Shown: positions 49,111 through 58,471, counted from the first letter of the stretch. The stretch: 64,000 nt of DNA from Williamsia maris (GCF_024171815.1 NZ_JAMTCJ010000001.1:868001-932000); one strand, 5' to 3'. Numbers and translations are program-made. The notes: generated by a model from the letters alone, not told the origin.

Positions 49111-51602
49111 CCGAACTCGCGATCCCGGAACTGTCGCTGGTCCTCCTCATCGGGACCAGCGGATCAGGAAAGTCGACCTTCGCCGCAACGCATTTCGCGG
49201 CCTCGGAAGTCGTGTCCAGCGACGGCTGTCGGGCCATGGTGTCCGACGACCCCGACGACCAGGGCGCCACGAAGGACGCCTTCGATCTACTGGAGTACAT
49301 CGCGGCCAAACGCCTCGCTCGCGGACTGCTGACGGTCGTCGATGCGACCAACGTCCAGGCGTCGGCCCGTCGGTCATTGCTGGCCGTGGCGAAGGAGCAC
49401 GATGTCCTGCCCGTCGCCATCGTCTTGGACCTGCCGACCGAGGTTTCTCGCACCCGCAACGCATCTCGGGCGGACCGCGATTTCGGATCACACGTCATCA
49501 AGCGTCAGCACGACCAACTGCGTAGGTCGATGCGCGGCCTGAAGCGTGAGGGTTTCCGAACCATCCATGTGCTCGACACGGTCGACTCGGTGGCCGAGGC
49601 CTCGATCGCTCGGACGCGACTGTTCAACGACCGCAGAGACGATCACGGACCGTTCGACGTCATCGGGGACGTCCACGGCTGCCGCGAGGAGTTGGAGCAA
49701 CTCCTCGGTCGCCTGGGCTACACGGTCGATCGCGACGACCGGGGACGGGCGGTTGACGCGTCGCATCCGGACGGACGGCGGGTGATGTTCGTCGGCGACC
49801 TGGTCGACCGAGGCCCCGACACGGTGGGGGTGCTCCGTCTGGCCATGGGAATGGTCGAGAACGACCACGCCCTCTGCGTGTCGGGCAACCACGAGGCGAA
49901 ACTGTCACGTGCTCTGGGCCGTAGAGATGTGACACCGAGCCACGGACTGCAGGAGACCCTTGACCAACTGGCAGGCGAGCCGGACTCCTTCGTGGCCCGG
50001 GTCCGTGATTTCTGTGACGGTCTCGTCGCCCACTACCTGCTCGACGACGGCCGATTGGTCGTCGCGCATGCCGGGCTGAAGGAGAAGTACCACGGGCGCG
50101 CTTCCGGTCGTGTTCGGGCGTTCGCGCTCTACGGCGACACCAGCGGCGAGACGGACGAGTTCGGGATGCCGGTCCGCTATCCGTGGGCAGACGACTACCG
50201 CGGTTCGGCGACCGTGTTGTACGGGCACACACCGGTTCCCGAGCCGGAGTGGGTGAACAACACGCTCTGCCTCGACACCGGGTGTGTGTTCGGTGGGAGT
50301 CTGACCGCGCTGCGGTATCCGGAACGCGAGCTCGTGTCGGTGCCTGCCACCGCGATCCACTACGCGCCGGTGCGGCCACCGGCACCGCCGGAACGTGACC
50401 CCGAGGTGTTGAAGCTGTCCGACGTGATCGGTCCGCGCGTCCTCGAGACCGAGCACATGGGTCGGATCTCGCTGCGCGAGGAGAACGCGGCAGGAGCGCT
50501 GGAGGTGATGAGCAGATTCGCGGTCGCGCCGGGCGATCTGACCTACCTGCCGCCCACCATGTCCCCGGTCGACAGTTCGTCGCGTGTCGATCTGCTCGAG
50601 CACCCCGACGAGGCGTTCGCTCACTACTACAAGCGAGGTGTCGAACGCGTCATCTGCGAGGAGAAGCACATGGGATCGCGCGCCGTCGTGTGCGTCAACC
50701 GCGACGGATCGGGGGTGATCCACTCGCGTACGGGACGAGCGTTCTTCTCCGACGCGATGCAGATCGCTGTCCTGGGCCGGGTCGCCGATGCCGTTGCGGC
50801 CGCTGGTGTCTGGGCAGAGCTGCAGACCACGTCGCTGCTGCTCGACACCGAGATCCTGCCGTGGACCGCGAAGGCCGAGGCCATGGTCCGCAGCCAATAC
50901 GCACGGGTCGGGGCCGCGGCGACCACATCGCTACCCGCGGTGGTGGACGTGCTCGAGATGGCCGCCGGCCGAGGTGCCGGCGTGGACGATCTGCTCGACC
51001 GCACCCGGTCGCGGCTCGGCAACGCCGAACTGTTCGTCGAGTCGTACCGACGCTACGTACGCCCGATCGACACCGAGCTCGGTGTGCAGATCGCGCCGTT
51101 CCAGATCCTCGCCGCCGACGGCGCCACGTTCGAGAACCGGGACCACGAGTGGCATCTCGCCGTCGCCGACCGGCTCGTCGACGCGGACCCCGAACTGTTC
51201 CGGACGACGCGTCGCACCGTCGTCGACACCGGCGACGAGGCGTCCCGTGCAGACGGCGCGGACTGGTGGACGGCGCTCACCTCCGGCGGCGGCGAGGGCA
51301 TGGTGGTCAAGCCACTCGCCAACCTCGTCCGCGGACCGAAGGGGCTGAACCAACCGGGCCTGAAGGTTCGCGGACGTGAGTACCTGCGCATCATCTACGG
51401 CGCCGACTACACCGACCACGACTCCCTCGCTCGTCTCAAGCAGCGCAATCTGGGCCAGAAGCGGTCGATGGCGCTGCGCGAGTACGCACTCGGCCTCGAG
51501 TCGCTGCGGAGGTCGATATCCGGCGAACCGGTGTGGCGAATCCATCAGTGTGTCTTCGGGATCCTGGCCATGGAGTCGGAGCCGGTCGATCCTCGGTTGT
51601 GA
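49107..51602 (+). CDS. pnkp: Pnkp, polynucleotide kinase-phosphatase-ligase
   Basis: An 831-aa trifunctional RNA repair enzyme. Kinase domain (about 1-170): P-loop GTSGSGKST near residue 16 phosphorylates 5'-OH RNA ends. Calcineurin-like phosphatase (about 180-440): GDVHGC (about 187), GDLVDRGPD (about 230) and GNHEAK (about 259) remove 2',3'-cyclic or 3' phosphates. Adenylyltransferase/ligase (about 490-831): catalytic Lys about 520 in EEKHMGSR (KxxG), plus GEGMVVKP late in the domain. Pnkp alone stops after adenylylation and needs Hen1 to join ends (known for the family). All three catalytic sites look intact. ATG 49107 overlaps the hen1 stop. Confidence 0.93.
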   Translation: MTELAIPELSLVLLIGTSGSGKSTFAATHFAASEVVSSDGCRAMVSDDPDDQGATKDAFDLLEYIAAKRLARGLLTVVDATNVQASARRSLLAVAKEHDVLPVAIVLDLPTEVSRTRNASRADRDFGSHVIKRQHDQLRRSMRGLKREGFRTIHVLDTVDSVAEASIARTRLFNDRRDDHGPFDVIGDVHGCREELEQLLGRLGYTVDRDDRGRAVDASHPDGRRVMFVGDLVDRGPDTVGVLRLAMGMVENDHALCVSGNHEAKLSRALGRRDVTPSHGLQETLDQLAGEPDSFVARVRDFCDGLVAHYLLDDGRLVVAHAGLKEKYHGRASGRVRAFALYGDTSGETDEFGMPVRYPWADDYRGSATVLYGHTPVPEPEWVNNTLCLDTGCVFGGSLTALRYPERELVSVPATAIHYAPVRPPAPPERDPEVLKLSDVIGPRVLETEHMGRISLREENAAGALEVMSRFAVAPGDLTYLPPTMSPVDSSSRVDLLEHPDEAFAHYYKRGVERVICEEKHMGSRAVVCVNRDGSGVIHSRTGRAFFSDAMQIAVLGRVADAVAAAGVWAELQTTSLLLDTEILPWTAKAEAMVRSQYARVGAAATTSLPAVVDVLEMAAGRGAGVDDLLDRTRSRLGNAELFVESYRRYVRPIDTELGVQIAPFQILAADGATFENRDHEWHLAVADRLVDADPELFRTTRRTVVDTGDEASRADGADWWTALTSGGGEGMVVKPLANLVRGPKGLNQPGLKVRGREYLRIIYGADYTDHDSLARLKQRNLGQKRSMALREYALGLESLRRSISGEPVWRIHQCVFGILAMESEPVDPRL

Positions 51603-51613
51603 CGGCCGGACGG

Positions 51614-53161
51614 TCAGCCGACCACACGCTCGGCGTGTTCCCAGTGCGCCTTGCGGATCTCGCGTTTGAGGATCTTTCCCGCCCCGGACATGGGGAGCTG
51701 GTCGAGGACCTCGACGCTGCGGGGAATCTTGTAGTTGGCTATCAGCGTCCTGCAGAACTCGCCGAGTTCGTCGACGTCCACCGTGGCGCCCGCGGCCAGG
51801 ACGACAGCAGCATGGATGCGCTCGCCCCACCGATCATCGGGGATCCCGACGACGGCGACCTGGGCCACGGCAGGGTGTTTCGCGATGGCGTTCTCGACCT
51901 CGATCGAATAGACGTTCTCGCCGCCAGTGATGATCATGTCCTTGATGCGGTCGACGACGAAGACATATCCACGCTCGTCGAGGTAGCCGGCGTCGCCGGT
52001 GTGCATCCACCCGTTCCGCAGCGCGGCGTCGGTCTCGGCCGGCCGGTTCCAGTAGCCGGTCATGACGTGGTCGCCACGGACGACGATCTCCCCGACCTCG
52101 CCGTGGGGCAGGTCGTTGTCGTCGAGGTCCACGACACGCAACTCCGAGTGCGACGCCGGACGTCCGCAGGACCGGGTCAGTGCGGGATCGTCGTGGTCGT
52201 CGGCGGTGAGAAGGGTTGCGACCGGGGCCAGTTCAGTCATCCCGTAGGCCTGGGTGAACCGCGCGTTGGCGATGACCGACCGCGCCTTGGTCAGAACGGT
52301 CTCGGAGATGGGCGATGCCCCGTACATGACGTGCCGCATGCTCGACAGGTCCGCGGTCGCCGCCTCGGGAGCGTCGATCAGCATCTGGATCATGGTCGGG
52401 ACCAGCAGCGCGTCGGTGACGCCGTGCTTCTCGATGGCCTCGATGACGCCGGTGGGCGTGAACGACGGCACCATCATGTGCACCGACCCGGTCAGGTTCC
52501 CCATGTTCCAGGCGGCGATGTCGGCCAGGTGGAACATCGGCGCGGCGTGCATCAGGACGCCGCCCCGGCCCAGGATGTCGGTGGTCACCAGGCTGCCCGT
52601 CGCCGAGGTCAAACAGGCGCGGTGCGAGAGCATCACGCCCTTGGGATCGCCGGTGGTGCCGCCGGTGTAGAACACTCCGTACAGGTCGTCACCTCCACGG
52701 CGCGCGTCGTCGACGGGCTCGGCATCGGCGAGCAGTTGCTCGTAGTCGAGCATCCCGTCCGGCGTCATCCCGTCGCCGCAGTAGATGAGCGTCGACAGGT
52801 TCGGGGCACGCCGCCGCAGGTCCACTGCGACCGGGGCGAAGTTGTCGTCGATGAGCAGGACGTCGGTGCCGCAGTCGGCGAGTGAGTAGGCGACCTCGGC
52901 GACGCTCCAGCGCACGTTGACCGGGTTGACCACCGCGCCCGCCCACGGCACCGCGAGCAGCGCCTCGTGGTACCGGTCGCTGTTGAGGGAGAAGATGCCG
53001 ACACGGTCACCCTCGGTGATCCCGATCCCTCGGAGCGCACCTGCGAGCCGGGCCACCCTGTCGATGGTCTCGGCGACGGTTCTCGTCCGTCCCCCGTAGA
53101 TCGTCGATGTCCGCGTGGGGTCGCACTGTGCCGAACGGTGCAGCGCCTGGGTGATGTACAT
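51614..53161 (-). CDS. AMP-forming fatty-acyl-CoA synthetase (FadD-like)
   Basis: A 515-aa ANL-family ligase: YTGGTTGDPKGVMLSHRA, YGASPISETVL, QAYGMTELAP, the hinge WMHTGDAGYLDERGYVFVVDR and the catalytic lysine in LPMSGAGKILKREIR. Predicted to activate a medium- or long-chain acid to its CoA ester. GAGGAG lies nine bases before the ATG at 53161. It is divergent from the double-TetR gene at 53308; the 146-bp gap holds a long inverted repeat. It converges closely with pnkp (11 bases between stops) but is functionally unrelated to it. Confidence 0.87.
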   Translation of the reverse strand: MYITQALHRSAQCDPTRTSTIYGGRTRTVAETIDRVARLAGALRGIGITEGDRVGIFSLNSDRYHEALLAVPWAGAVVNPVNVRWSVAEVAYSLADCGTDVLLIDDNFAPVAVDLRRRAPNLSTLIYCGDGMTPDGMLDYEQLLADAEPVDDARRGGDDLYGVFYTGGTTGDPKGVMLSHRACLTSATGSLVTTDILGRGGVLMHAAPMFHLADIAAWNMGNLTGSVHMMVPSFTPTGVIEAIEKHGVTDALLVPTMIQMLIDAPEAATADLSSMRHVMYGASPISETVLTKARSVIANARFTQAYGMTELAPVATLLTADDHDDPALTRSCGRPASHSELRVVDLDDNDLPHGEVGEIVVRGDHVMTGYWNRPAETDAALRNGWMHTGDAGYLDERGYVFVVDRIKDMIITGGENVYSIEVENAIAKHPAVAQVAVVGIPDDRWGERIHAAVVLAAGATVDVDELGEFCRTLIANYKIPRSVEVLDQLPMSGAGKILKREIRKAHWEHAERVVG

Positions 53162-53185
53162 GCGACGATCTCCTCGCAATCGAGA

Positions 53186-53220
53186 CGGTCACGTCTTGTG
53201 AATACCAGCATGTGTGACCG
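53186..53220. promoter_or_regulatory. Inverted repeat between FadD and double-TetR genes
   Basis: CGGTCAC (53186-53192) and GTGACCG (53214-53220) are perfect 7-bp arms 28 bp apart from start to start. The wide spacing would suit a protein with two separate DNA-binding domains, such as the double TetR encoded next to it. Confidence 0.4.
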
Positions 53221-53307
53221 GGACAACAGCATGACGCTTTCTGTTCTGTTCGGTCAAGGTGCGTGGGAGATTATGTGAATATCGATTCTCCCCGTCAGGA
53301 GCACACC

Positions 53308-54498
53308 ATGACAACGCCCAGTGGGGCTCGGTCGGTGAAACGGCCCGCCAACCGACGCGCACTCATCGCCGCCGCGGCAGCCGAGCTGTTCGCCTCCGAG
53401 GGGTACGAGCACGTCTCGATGGGCGAGATCGCCGAGGCCGTCGCCGTCGGCCCGTCCGCGTTGTACCGACACTTCCCGGGCAAGTCGGAGCTGCTGGCAG
53501 TGGTGATCGACGACATCGCCACCGACCTGGAGACGATCAGCACCGATCACGACACTCTCGCCACCCTCGTCGGACGCCTCGTCGAGTTCGCTGTCGACCA
53601 CCGCGACGCAGCCGTGTTGTGGCAGCGGGAATCCCGCCATCTCCCTCCGGAGGTGAACGTTCCTCTCCAGGCCCGACTGCAGAGCGTCTCCGACAATGTG
53701 GGTCAGACCATTCGGGACCATCGACGCGGGCTCGACGCCGACAGCGCCCACGTCCTGGCTACCGCGACGCTCGGCGTCATCCTCAGTCCGGCGTTCCATC
53801 AGACCGACATGGACCGCGTCGAGTTCATCGCACTGCTGACCGCGATCGTCGGCCGAGTGCTGCATGTCGACGTGCCGGCGACAACCGCGCCGCCGTCGAG
53901 CGGATCCGAGAGACTCGTGCGGGCGTCGCGACGCGAGCAGATCATCGCCGCCGCGCTGCGTCTGTTCGCCGAACGCACTTACGCCAGTGTCGGGATGGAG
54001 GAGATCGCCGCGGCCGCGCATGTGGCCGTGTCGACGGTCTACCACCAGTTCCCGGGCAAGGCGGAGATCCTGGCGACGGCTCTGCAACGTGGCACGGGAT
54101 ATCTGCAGATCACGCTCGACTGGACCCTCGACACCGCCGGCGATCATCGCGAAGCGCTGACTCGGCTGGTCCGCGGCTACTCCCGTTTCGCGATGCAGCA
54201 TCCGGAGCTGATCGACGCGCTGATCACCGAGATACGCAGCCTGGACGCGGCATCAGCACGCAATGCCACTGTGGCACAACGCGAATATGTCGCCGAGTGG
54301 ACCGGGCTGTATCGCCACGAACACCCTGGCGTGAGTCCGGCCGCCGCGACGGTCACCGTCCAGGCGGCGCTGATGATCATCAACAACCTCGCTCGAACCG
54401 CGGCATCTCGTGATCGGGCCGACGCCGACAACGTCGCCGCGACCCTGGCCGCGGCAGCGTTGGAACTGACTCCGGTGACGTCGGTTCAGGTCCAGTAG
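53308..54498 (+). CDS. Double TetR-family regulator (two DNA-binding domains)
   Basis: A 396-aa protein made of two TetR units in one chain. Unit 1 (about 1-190) has VSMGEIAEAVAVGPSALYRHFPGKSEL compressed around its recognition helix; unit 2 (about 205-396) has VGMEEIAAAAHVAVSTVYHQFPGKAEI in the same place. Both carry a ligand-type helical domain. A single chain would bind DNA like a covalent dimer, possibly with non-identical half-sites. ATG 53308 has AGGAG seven bases upstream. It is divergent from FadD and its last 13 bases overlap the end of the convergent photoproduct lyase gene. Confidence 0.85.
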   Translation: MTTPSGARSVKRPANRRALIAAAAAELFASEGYEHVSMGEIAEAVAVGPSALYRHFPGKSELLAVVIDDIATDLETISTDHDTLATLVGRLVEFAVDHRDAAVLWQRESRHLPPEVNVPLQARLQSVSDNVGQTIRDHRRGLDADSAHVLATATLGVILSPAFHQTDMDRVEFIALLTAIVGRVLHVDVPATTAPPSSGSERLVRASRREQIIAAALRLFAERTYASVGMEEIAAAAHVAVSTVYHQFPGKAEILATALQRGTGYLQITLDWTLDTAGDHREALTRLVRGYSRFAMQHPELIDALITEIRSLDAASARNATVAQREYVAEWTGLYRHEHPGVSPAAATVTVQAALMIINNLARTAASRDRADADNVAATLAAAALELTPVTSVQVQ

Positions 54499-55577
54499 AG
54501 CAACTGCGCTTGCGGCAGAACCGATTCGAGTTCGTCGACGAACCAGGTCCGCATCGCCGATATGGTCTCGCGCGGGTAGACGTACTTCACCCCGCCGAAT
54601 TTGTTGCGCTTGGCCGTGCGGGAGTCCTCGTCCATCTCCAGCTTCGTCGCCGGATACCAGCTGAGCAGAACGTCCTTACTCGACGGGGTGAAGCGGTGGG
54701 TGATGATCTCCACGGTGAGGTCGAGGTCGGGGACATCGCGCAGGGCGTCGGCGACATCGGCGAGCAGACGACCGTACTGGTCGCGCCATCCCGGGATCGG
54801 CATGATCGGCGCGATGGTCAACCCCACCCGATACCCGGCGAACGCCAGGCGCCGCAACGCCTCGATCCGCGCCGGCATGCGAGCAGTTCCGCCCTCGAAA
54901 CGGTTGGCGATGTCGTCGGCGTTGACCGACAGTCGCACCCGGGTGCGTCGCCCGTGGTCGATGGTCAGCAGATCGGTGACGTCATCGAACTTGGTGGTGA
55001 ACCGCAGCGACACCCCGTCGCCGTAGGTACCGGCCCCGACTCGCGCGATGGCCTCTCCCAGAGACCCGGTGACGTGCTCGATGCCCAGCGGGTCGGTGTA
55101 ACAGGACAACTCGAAGGTGGTGCCCTCGTGGCCGCGCTCCGCGGTCCCCGAGGTGATGGTGCCGCGACCGGCGTGGGTGCCGATGCCGTCGAGGACGTCG
55201 TCGATGTTCGCGTAGACGCGGGTGATCGGCGGCCCCGACAGCGACCCGGCGAGATAGCAGTACTGGCAGTGGGCGGGGCACCCCTTGGCCAGGTCGATGC
55301 GCCAGTCCGCACTCGGTGGGATGGGCTGTGGTTTCAGCGCGCTTGCCGGTGCCACCACGACGGCGAGGGTCTTCTTCGCGAGCGCGTAGGTCTGCCGCTC
55401 GGATTCGCCGCGCAACCCGGTCAGTCGATCCCCGGACATGACGTCGATGTCGGAGACCCCGGCCGCTTCGCACCGCCGGATGATCTCGGCGGTGTGCGGG
55501 TACTCGGCGGCCGACCGCGTGATCAGGACCCTCGCCGGGGTCCAGACACGGGTGGGGGCCACCAACATTTCATCCAC
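54486..55577 (-). CDS. splB: Spore photoproduct lyase family radical SAM protein
   Basis: A 363-aa radical SAM enzyme. The iron-sulfur cluster cysteines are Cys100, Cys104 and Cys107 in GCPAHCQYCYL. Cys159 in FELSCYTDPLGIEH aligns with the hydrogen-donor cysteine (Cys141) of Bacillus subtilis SplB, and RFTTKFDDV, RVRLSVNADDI, FGGVKYVY follow the SplB order. It would reverse the thymine dimer 5-thyminyl-5,6-dihydrothymine by SAM-derived radical chemistry. The start is GTG 55577 (or ATG 55568). The host group does not form endospores, so its role may be UV lesion repair in dormant or dry cells (inference). Minus strand; convergent with the double TetR gene. Confidence 0.88.
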   Translation of the reverse strand: MDEMLVAPTRVWTPARVLITRSAAEYPHTAEIIRRCEAAGVSDIDVMSGDRLTGLRGESERQTYALAKKTLAVVVAPASALKPQPIPPSADWRIDLAKGCPAHCQYCYLAGSLSGPPITRVYANIDDVLDGIGTHAGRGTITSGTAERGHEGTTFELSCYTDPLGIEHVTGSLGEAIARVGAGTYGDGVSLRFTTKFDDVTDLLTIDHGRRTRVRLSVNADDIANRFEGGTARMPARIEALRRLAFAGYRVGLTIAPIMPIPGWRDQYGRLLADVADALRDVPDLDLTVEIITHRFTPSSKDVLLSWYPATKLEMDEDSRTAKRNKFGGVKYVYPRETISAMRTWFVDELESVLPQAQLLYWT

Positions 55578-55654
55578 ATGGGTGAAACAGCGCGAGGCCG
55601 ATGATGCTTCCCGAAGACAACGCGAGCAGGCGGGGCCCCGTCACCGCGCGCCCC

Positions 55655-56482
55655 TCATGACTCCTCGGCTTCGACGGGGTTGCCGAATGCACGTCGGGAC
55701 ACCCGCTGCCAGGCACGCCAGGTGTCCAGCCGTTCCCGGTAGAGCGCCTCGATCTCGTCGAACACCCGACCGAGGATCAGTCGGGCCGGGGGCTCCGCGG
55801 CATCGACGAGGTCGAGAATCGCCGACGTGGTGGCGTCCGGGTCGCCGACCACGAAGTCGTTGGCGAGCTGCGCCCGCACTGGCTCGTAGGCGTCCGACGG
55901 TGCGCTCTGACGCGAGCCACGTGAGAGCCAATCGGTGGCGTAGGGCCCCGGCTCCACACACGTCACGCGGACGCCGAACGACTCGACCTCCTGGCGTAGC
56001 GACTCCGAGATCCCCTCGAACGCCCACTTCGACGCGTGGTACGCACCGATGCCGGGAAATGCCCGCACCCCACCCTCACTCGAGATCTGCAGGAGCCGGC
56101 CACCTCCTTGCCCGCGCAGCACCGGCAGCACCGCCTGGGTGACCCACACCGCCCCGAAGAAGTTGGTCTCCATCTGCGCCCGCAGCTCGTGCTCGGTCAG
56201 TTCCTCCACCATCCCGAAGTGGCCGTAACCGGCGTTGTTGACGACCACATCGATCCTCCCGAAACGTTCGCGGGCGTCGGCCACCGCGCGAAAGACCGCG
56301 TCACGATCGGTGACATCCAACCGAAGGGGGTGGACTGCGTCGGGATACCTCTCGACGAGGTCGTCGAGGGACGAGACGTCACGCGCAGTCGCCGCGACCC
56401 GGTCCCCTCTCCCCAGGGCGCCCTCCGCCCAGAGTCGGCCGAAGCCGGTCGAAGTGCCGGTGATGAACCAAACCTTGCTCAT
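55655..56482 (-). CDS. SDR family oxidoreductase
   Basis: A 275-aa classical SDR: WFITGTSTGFGRLWAEGAL, TARD after strand two (NADP-type), NNAGYGHFGMVEELT, and catalytic SSEGGVRAFPGIGAYHASK. The C-terminal half (CVEPGPYATDWLSRGSRQS) matches the common SDR5-like proteins often found divergent from a LysR or TetR regulator. AGGAG lies six bases before the ATG at 56482. It is divergent from the LysR gene at 56579, which probably controls it. Substrate unknown. Confidence 0.85.
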   Translation of the reverse strand: MSKVWFITGTSTGFGRLWAEGALGRGDRVAATARDVSSLDDLVERYPDAVHPLRLDVTDRDAVFRAVADARERFGRIDVVVNNAGYGHFGMVEELTEHELRAQMETNFFGAVWVTQAVLPVLRGQGGGRLLQISSEGGVRAFPGIGAYHASKWAFEGISESLRQEVESFGVRVTCVEPGPYATDWLSRGSRQSAPSDAYEPVRAQLANDFVVGDPDATTSAILDLVDAAEPPARLILGRVFDEIEALYRERLDTWRAWQRVSRRAFGNPVEAEES

Positions 56483-56534
56483 GTGTGTCTCCTCTCGCAC
56501 TCCACACTCCCGTCGCCGCTCACCTGCCACAAGC

Positions 56535-56558
56535 GAATGTCTGGCATATGAGCCATTC
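56535..56558. promoter_or_regulatory. Possible LysR site between SDR and LysR genes
   Basis: TGGC-atatga-GCCA (56542-56545, 56552-56555) and GAATG/CATTC (56535-56539, 56554-56558) form two offset inverted repeats in the 96-bp divergent gap. LysR boxes have interrupted symmetry of this size, but the two repeats do not share a centre. Confidence 0.3.
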
Positions 56559-56578
56559 CGTTCCGGCATCATGGCGAT

Positions 56579-57490
56579 ATGGATCTCGACGTTCATCCCC
56601 AGCTGTTCCGCGCGTTACGCGCGGTGCTCGACAACGGATCGTTCACCGCGGCGTCGGAGTATCTCGGATACACCCAATCCGCGCTGTCGAAACAAATCGC
56701 CGCTCTCGAGGACGCCGCCGGCACGCAACTGTTCGAGCGTGGGCCTCGCGGAGTGCGTCCAACGCCTGCGGCCCTCGCACTGGGACGTCGAGCGACCGCG
56801 GTGCTCGACCAACTCGAAGGAGCACAGCGCGACCTGACCGACCTCGTACAACCAGTCTCGGGCCGCGTGCGAATCGATGCGTTCCCAACTGCGGCAATGG
56901 ATCTGATCCCGCATGCGATCGCGGACATCGCGGCGAAGCACCCCTCCCTCGAAGTCCTGTTCACGGAGTCGTCGACCCCACTGCAGCTCCGCAGGCTTCG
57001 TGCCGGGCGACTCGATCTCGCTCTGATCGCAGGAGGCGACGGATTGCCGGACTGGGACCTCACCGGCATCGAGACCGAACCACTGCCCTCCGGAGAACTG
57101 CGGGTCGCCGTCCACCGAGCGCATCCATTGGCCCACCACGACCGCGTCACGGTCGCCGATCTCGTCGATCAGCGTTGGATAGCGGGCCGCGGGCGCGGCG
57201 GCGAACCGCAGTTCGGGGCGTGGCCCTCGATCTCGGATCCCCATGTCGTGATCGAGCTCGAGAGTTGGTCGGCACGAATCGGGTTCGTCGCCGCGGGCAT
57301 GGGCATCACCACCATTCCCGCACTGGCGACGGCCATCGTGCCGAGCAGCGTCGTCACCATCGCGGTGAACGATCCCCACACGATGGGCAGGTCGATGCTG
57401 CTCGCACGCATCGCCGGTCCGCTGGACAGCGCCACCGCCTCCGTGCGGGACGCGGTGCTGCGGCAGGCCCGGCGCATAGCCGCCCTCTGA
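56579..57490 (+). CDS. LysR-family regulator
   Basis: A 303-aa LysR protein: winged helix (FRALRAVLDNGSFTAASEYL, YTQSALSKQIAALEDAAGTQ, LFERGPRGVRPT; about 1-65) and an effector domain with RVRIDAFPTAAMDLIP and AGMGITTIPALATAI. ATG 56579 lies 12 bases after CATCAT, compatible with a leaderless message. It is divergent from the SDR at 56482, the usual LysR arrangement, so it probably activates that gene. The next SDR gene starts 82 bases downstream with a separate ribosome site. Confidence 0.85.
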   Translation: MDLDVHPQLFRALRAVLDNGSFTAASEYLGYTQSALSKQIAALEDAAGTQLFERGPRGVRPTPAALALGRRATAVLDQLEGAQRDLTDLVQPVSGRVRIDAFPTAAMDLIPHAIADIAAKHPSLEVLFTESSTPLQLRRLRAGRLDLALIAGGDGLPDWDLTGIETEPLPSGELRVAVHRAHPLAHHDRVTVADLVDQRWIAGRGRGGEPQFGAWPSISDPHVVIELESWSARIGFVAAGMGITTIPALATAIVPSSVVTIAVNDPHTMGRSMLLARIAGPLDSATASVRDAVLRQARRIAAL

Positions 57491-57572
57491 CCGGGCCTAC
57501 TTCTTGATCGAAGTTCAAGACATTGTTAACCTCGGACGCCCGAGCACGAACGCCCCCACAGAGGAGCCCGCC

Positions 57573-58370
57573 ATGCCCACGCCCGTTCGAACCGCGCTCA
57601 TCACCGGAGCATCGGCAGGAATCGGTGCCGCGTTCGCGACCCATCTCGCCGCACAGGGCATCGGGGTCGTCCTCGTCGCCCGCCGCGAGGACCGGCTGAC
57701 GACCCTGGCCACTGAGCTCACCCAGCGCTACGGAGTGACCGCCGAGGTGATCGCCGCCGACCTGACCGATCCCGCTGCGCCGCGCGCCATCGTCGATCGC
57801 ACCCGATCCCTCGGCATCGATGTCGACATCCTCATCAACAACGCCGGACTCTCCGGCAGCAAGGCCTTCGCCGACACCCCCTTCACCGATCTGGCCGGCG
57901 AGATACAGGTGATGATCACCGCGGTGACCGAGCTCGCGCACCTCGTCGTGCCCGGCATGAAGGAGCGCGGTTTCGGCCGTATCGTCAACGTGTCCTCGCT
58001 CGCGGCGCTGTTGCCGCCGGCGGCGAGCCTGCTCTACACGGGCATCAAGTCCTACGTCCTCAACGTCTCCCAGGCGCTCGACATGGAGCTCAAGCCACAC
58101 GGAATCCACGTGACCGCACTGTGCCCCGGGTTCACACACAGCGAGTTCCACGACGTGATGGGCACCCGCGACACCGCGTCGTCGACGCTGCCCGGGTTCC
58201 TGTGGCAGGAGCCGCAGGACGTCGTACGAGCAGGGTGGAATGCCGTCGAGAAGGGCAGGCCGGTCTGCGTTCCCGGGACCGTCAACAAGGTCACCGCGGT
58301 GGCCGCGAAACCGGTCCCCACCGGCCTCGGATACCTGCTGGGCAGAACCCTCAACCCGTTCAAGAACTGA
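57573..58370 (+). CDS. SDR family oxidoreductase
   Basis: A 265-aa SDR of the DltE/YqjQ-like type: ITGASAGIGAAFATHLA, ARRED (NADP), INNAGLSGSKAFADT, catalytic SSLAALLPPAASLLYTGIK, and a C-terminal KPVPTGLGYLLGRTLNPFK. The Tyr-Lys pair is in YTGIK. GAGGAG lies seven bases before ATG 57573; the longer frame from 57504 runs over the promoter region, which contains CTTGA-N7-TCAAG near 57507. The HxxxDG acyltransferase-like gene follows in the same direction 101 bases later, with its own leaderless-type promoter. Confidence 0.83.
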   Translation: MPTPVRTALITGASAGIGAAFATHLAAQGIGVVLVARREDRLTTLATELTQRYGVTAEVIAADLTDPAAPRAIVDRTRSLGIDVDILINNAGLSGSKAFADTPFTDLAGEIQVMITAVTELAHLVVPGMKERGFGRIVNVSSLAALLPPAASLLYTGIKSYVLNVSQALDMELKPHGIHVTALCPGFTHSEFHDVMGTRDTASSTLPGFLWQEPQDVVRAGWNAVEKGRPVCVPGTVNKVTAVAAKPVPTGLGYLLGRTLNPFKN

Positions 58371-58471
58371 CCGGTCGACGCGAACGCGACAGGCTCGCCC
58401 GCCACCGGAGCGGCGGCGTCCGTGACAGCAATCACATGGGCGAACCACGTCTGCGCGCACACAATGAACGA

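Noticed and set aside
54486-55577. Idea that the photoproduct lyase implies endospore formation
   Set aside because: No sporulation gene is present in the window and the host group does not sporulate this way; lyase homologues occur in non-spore-formers.
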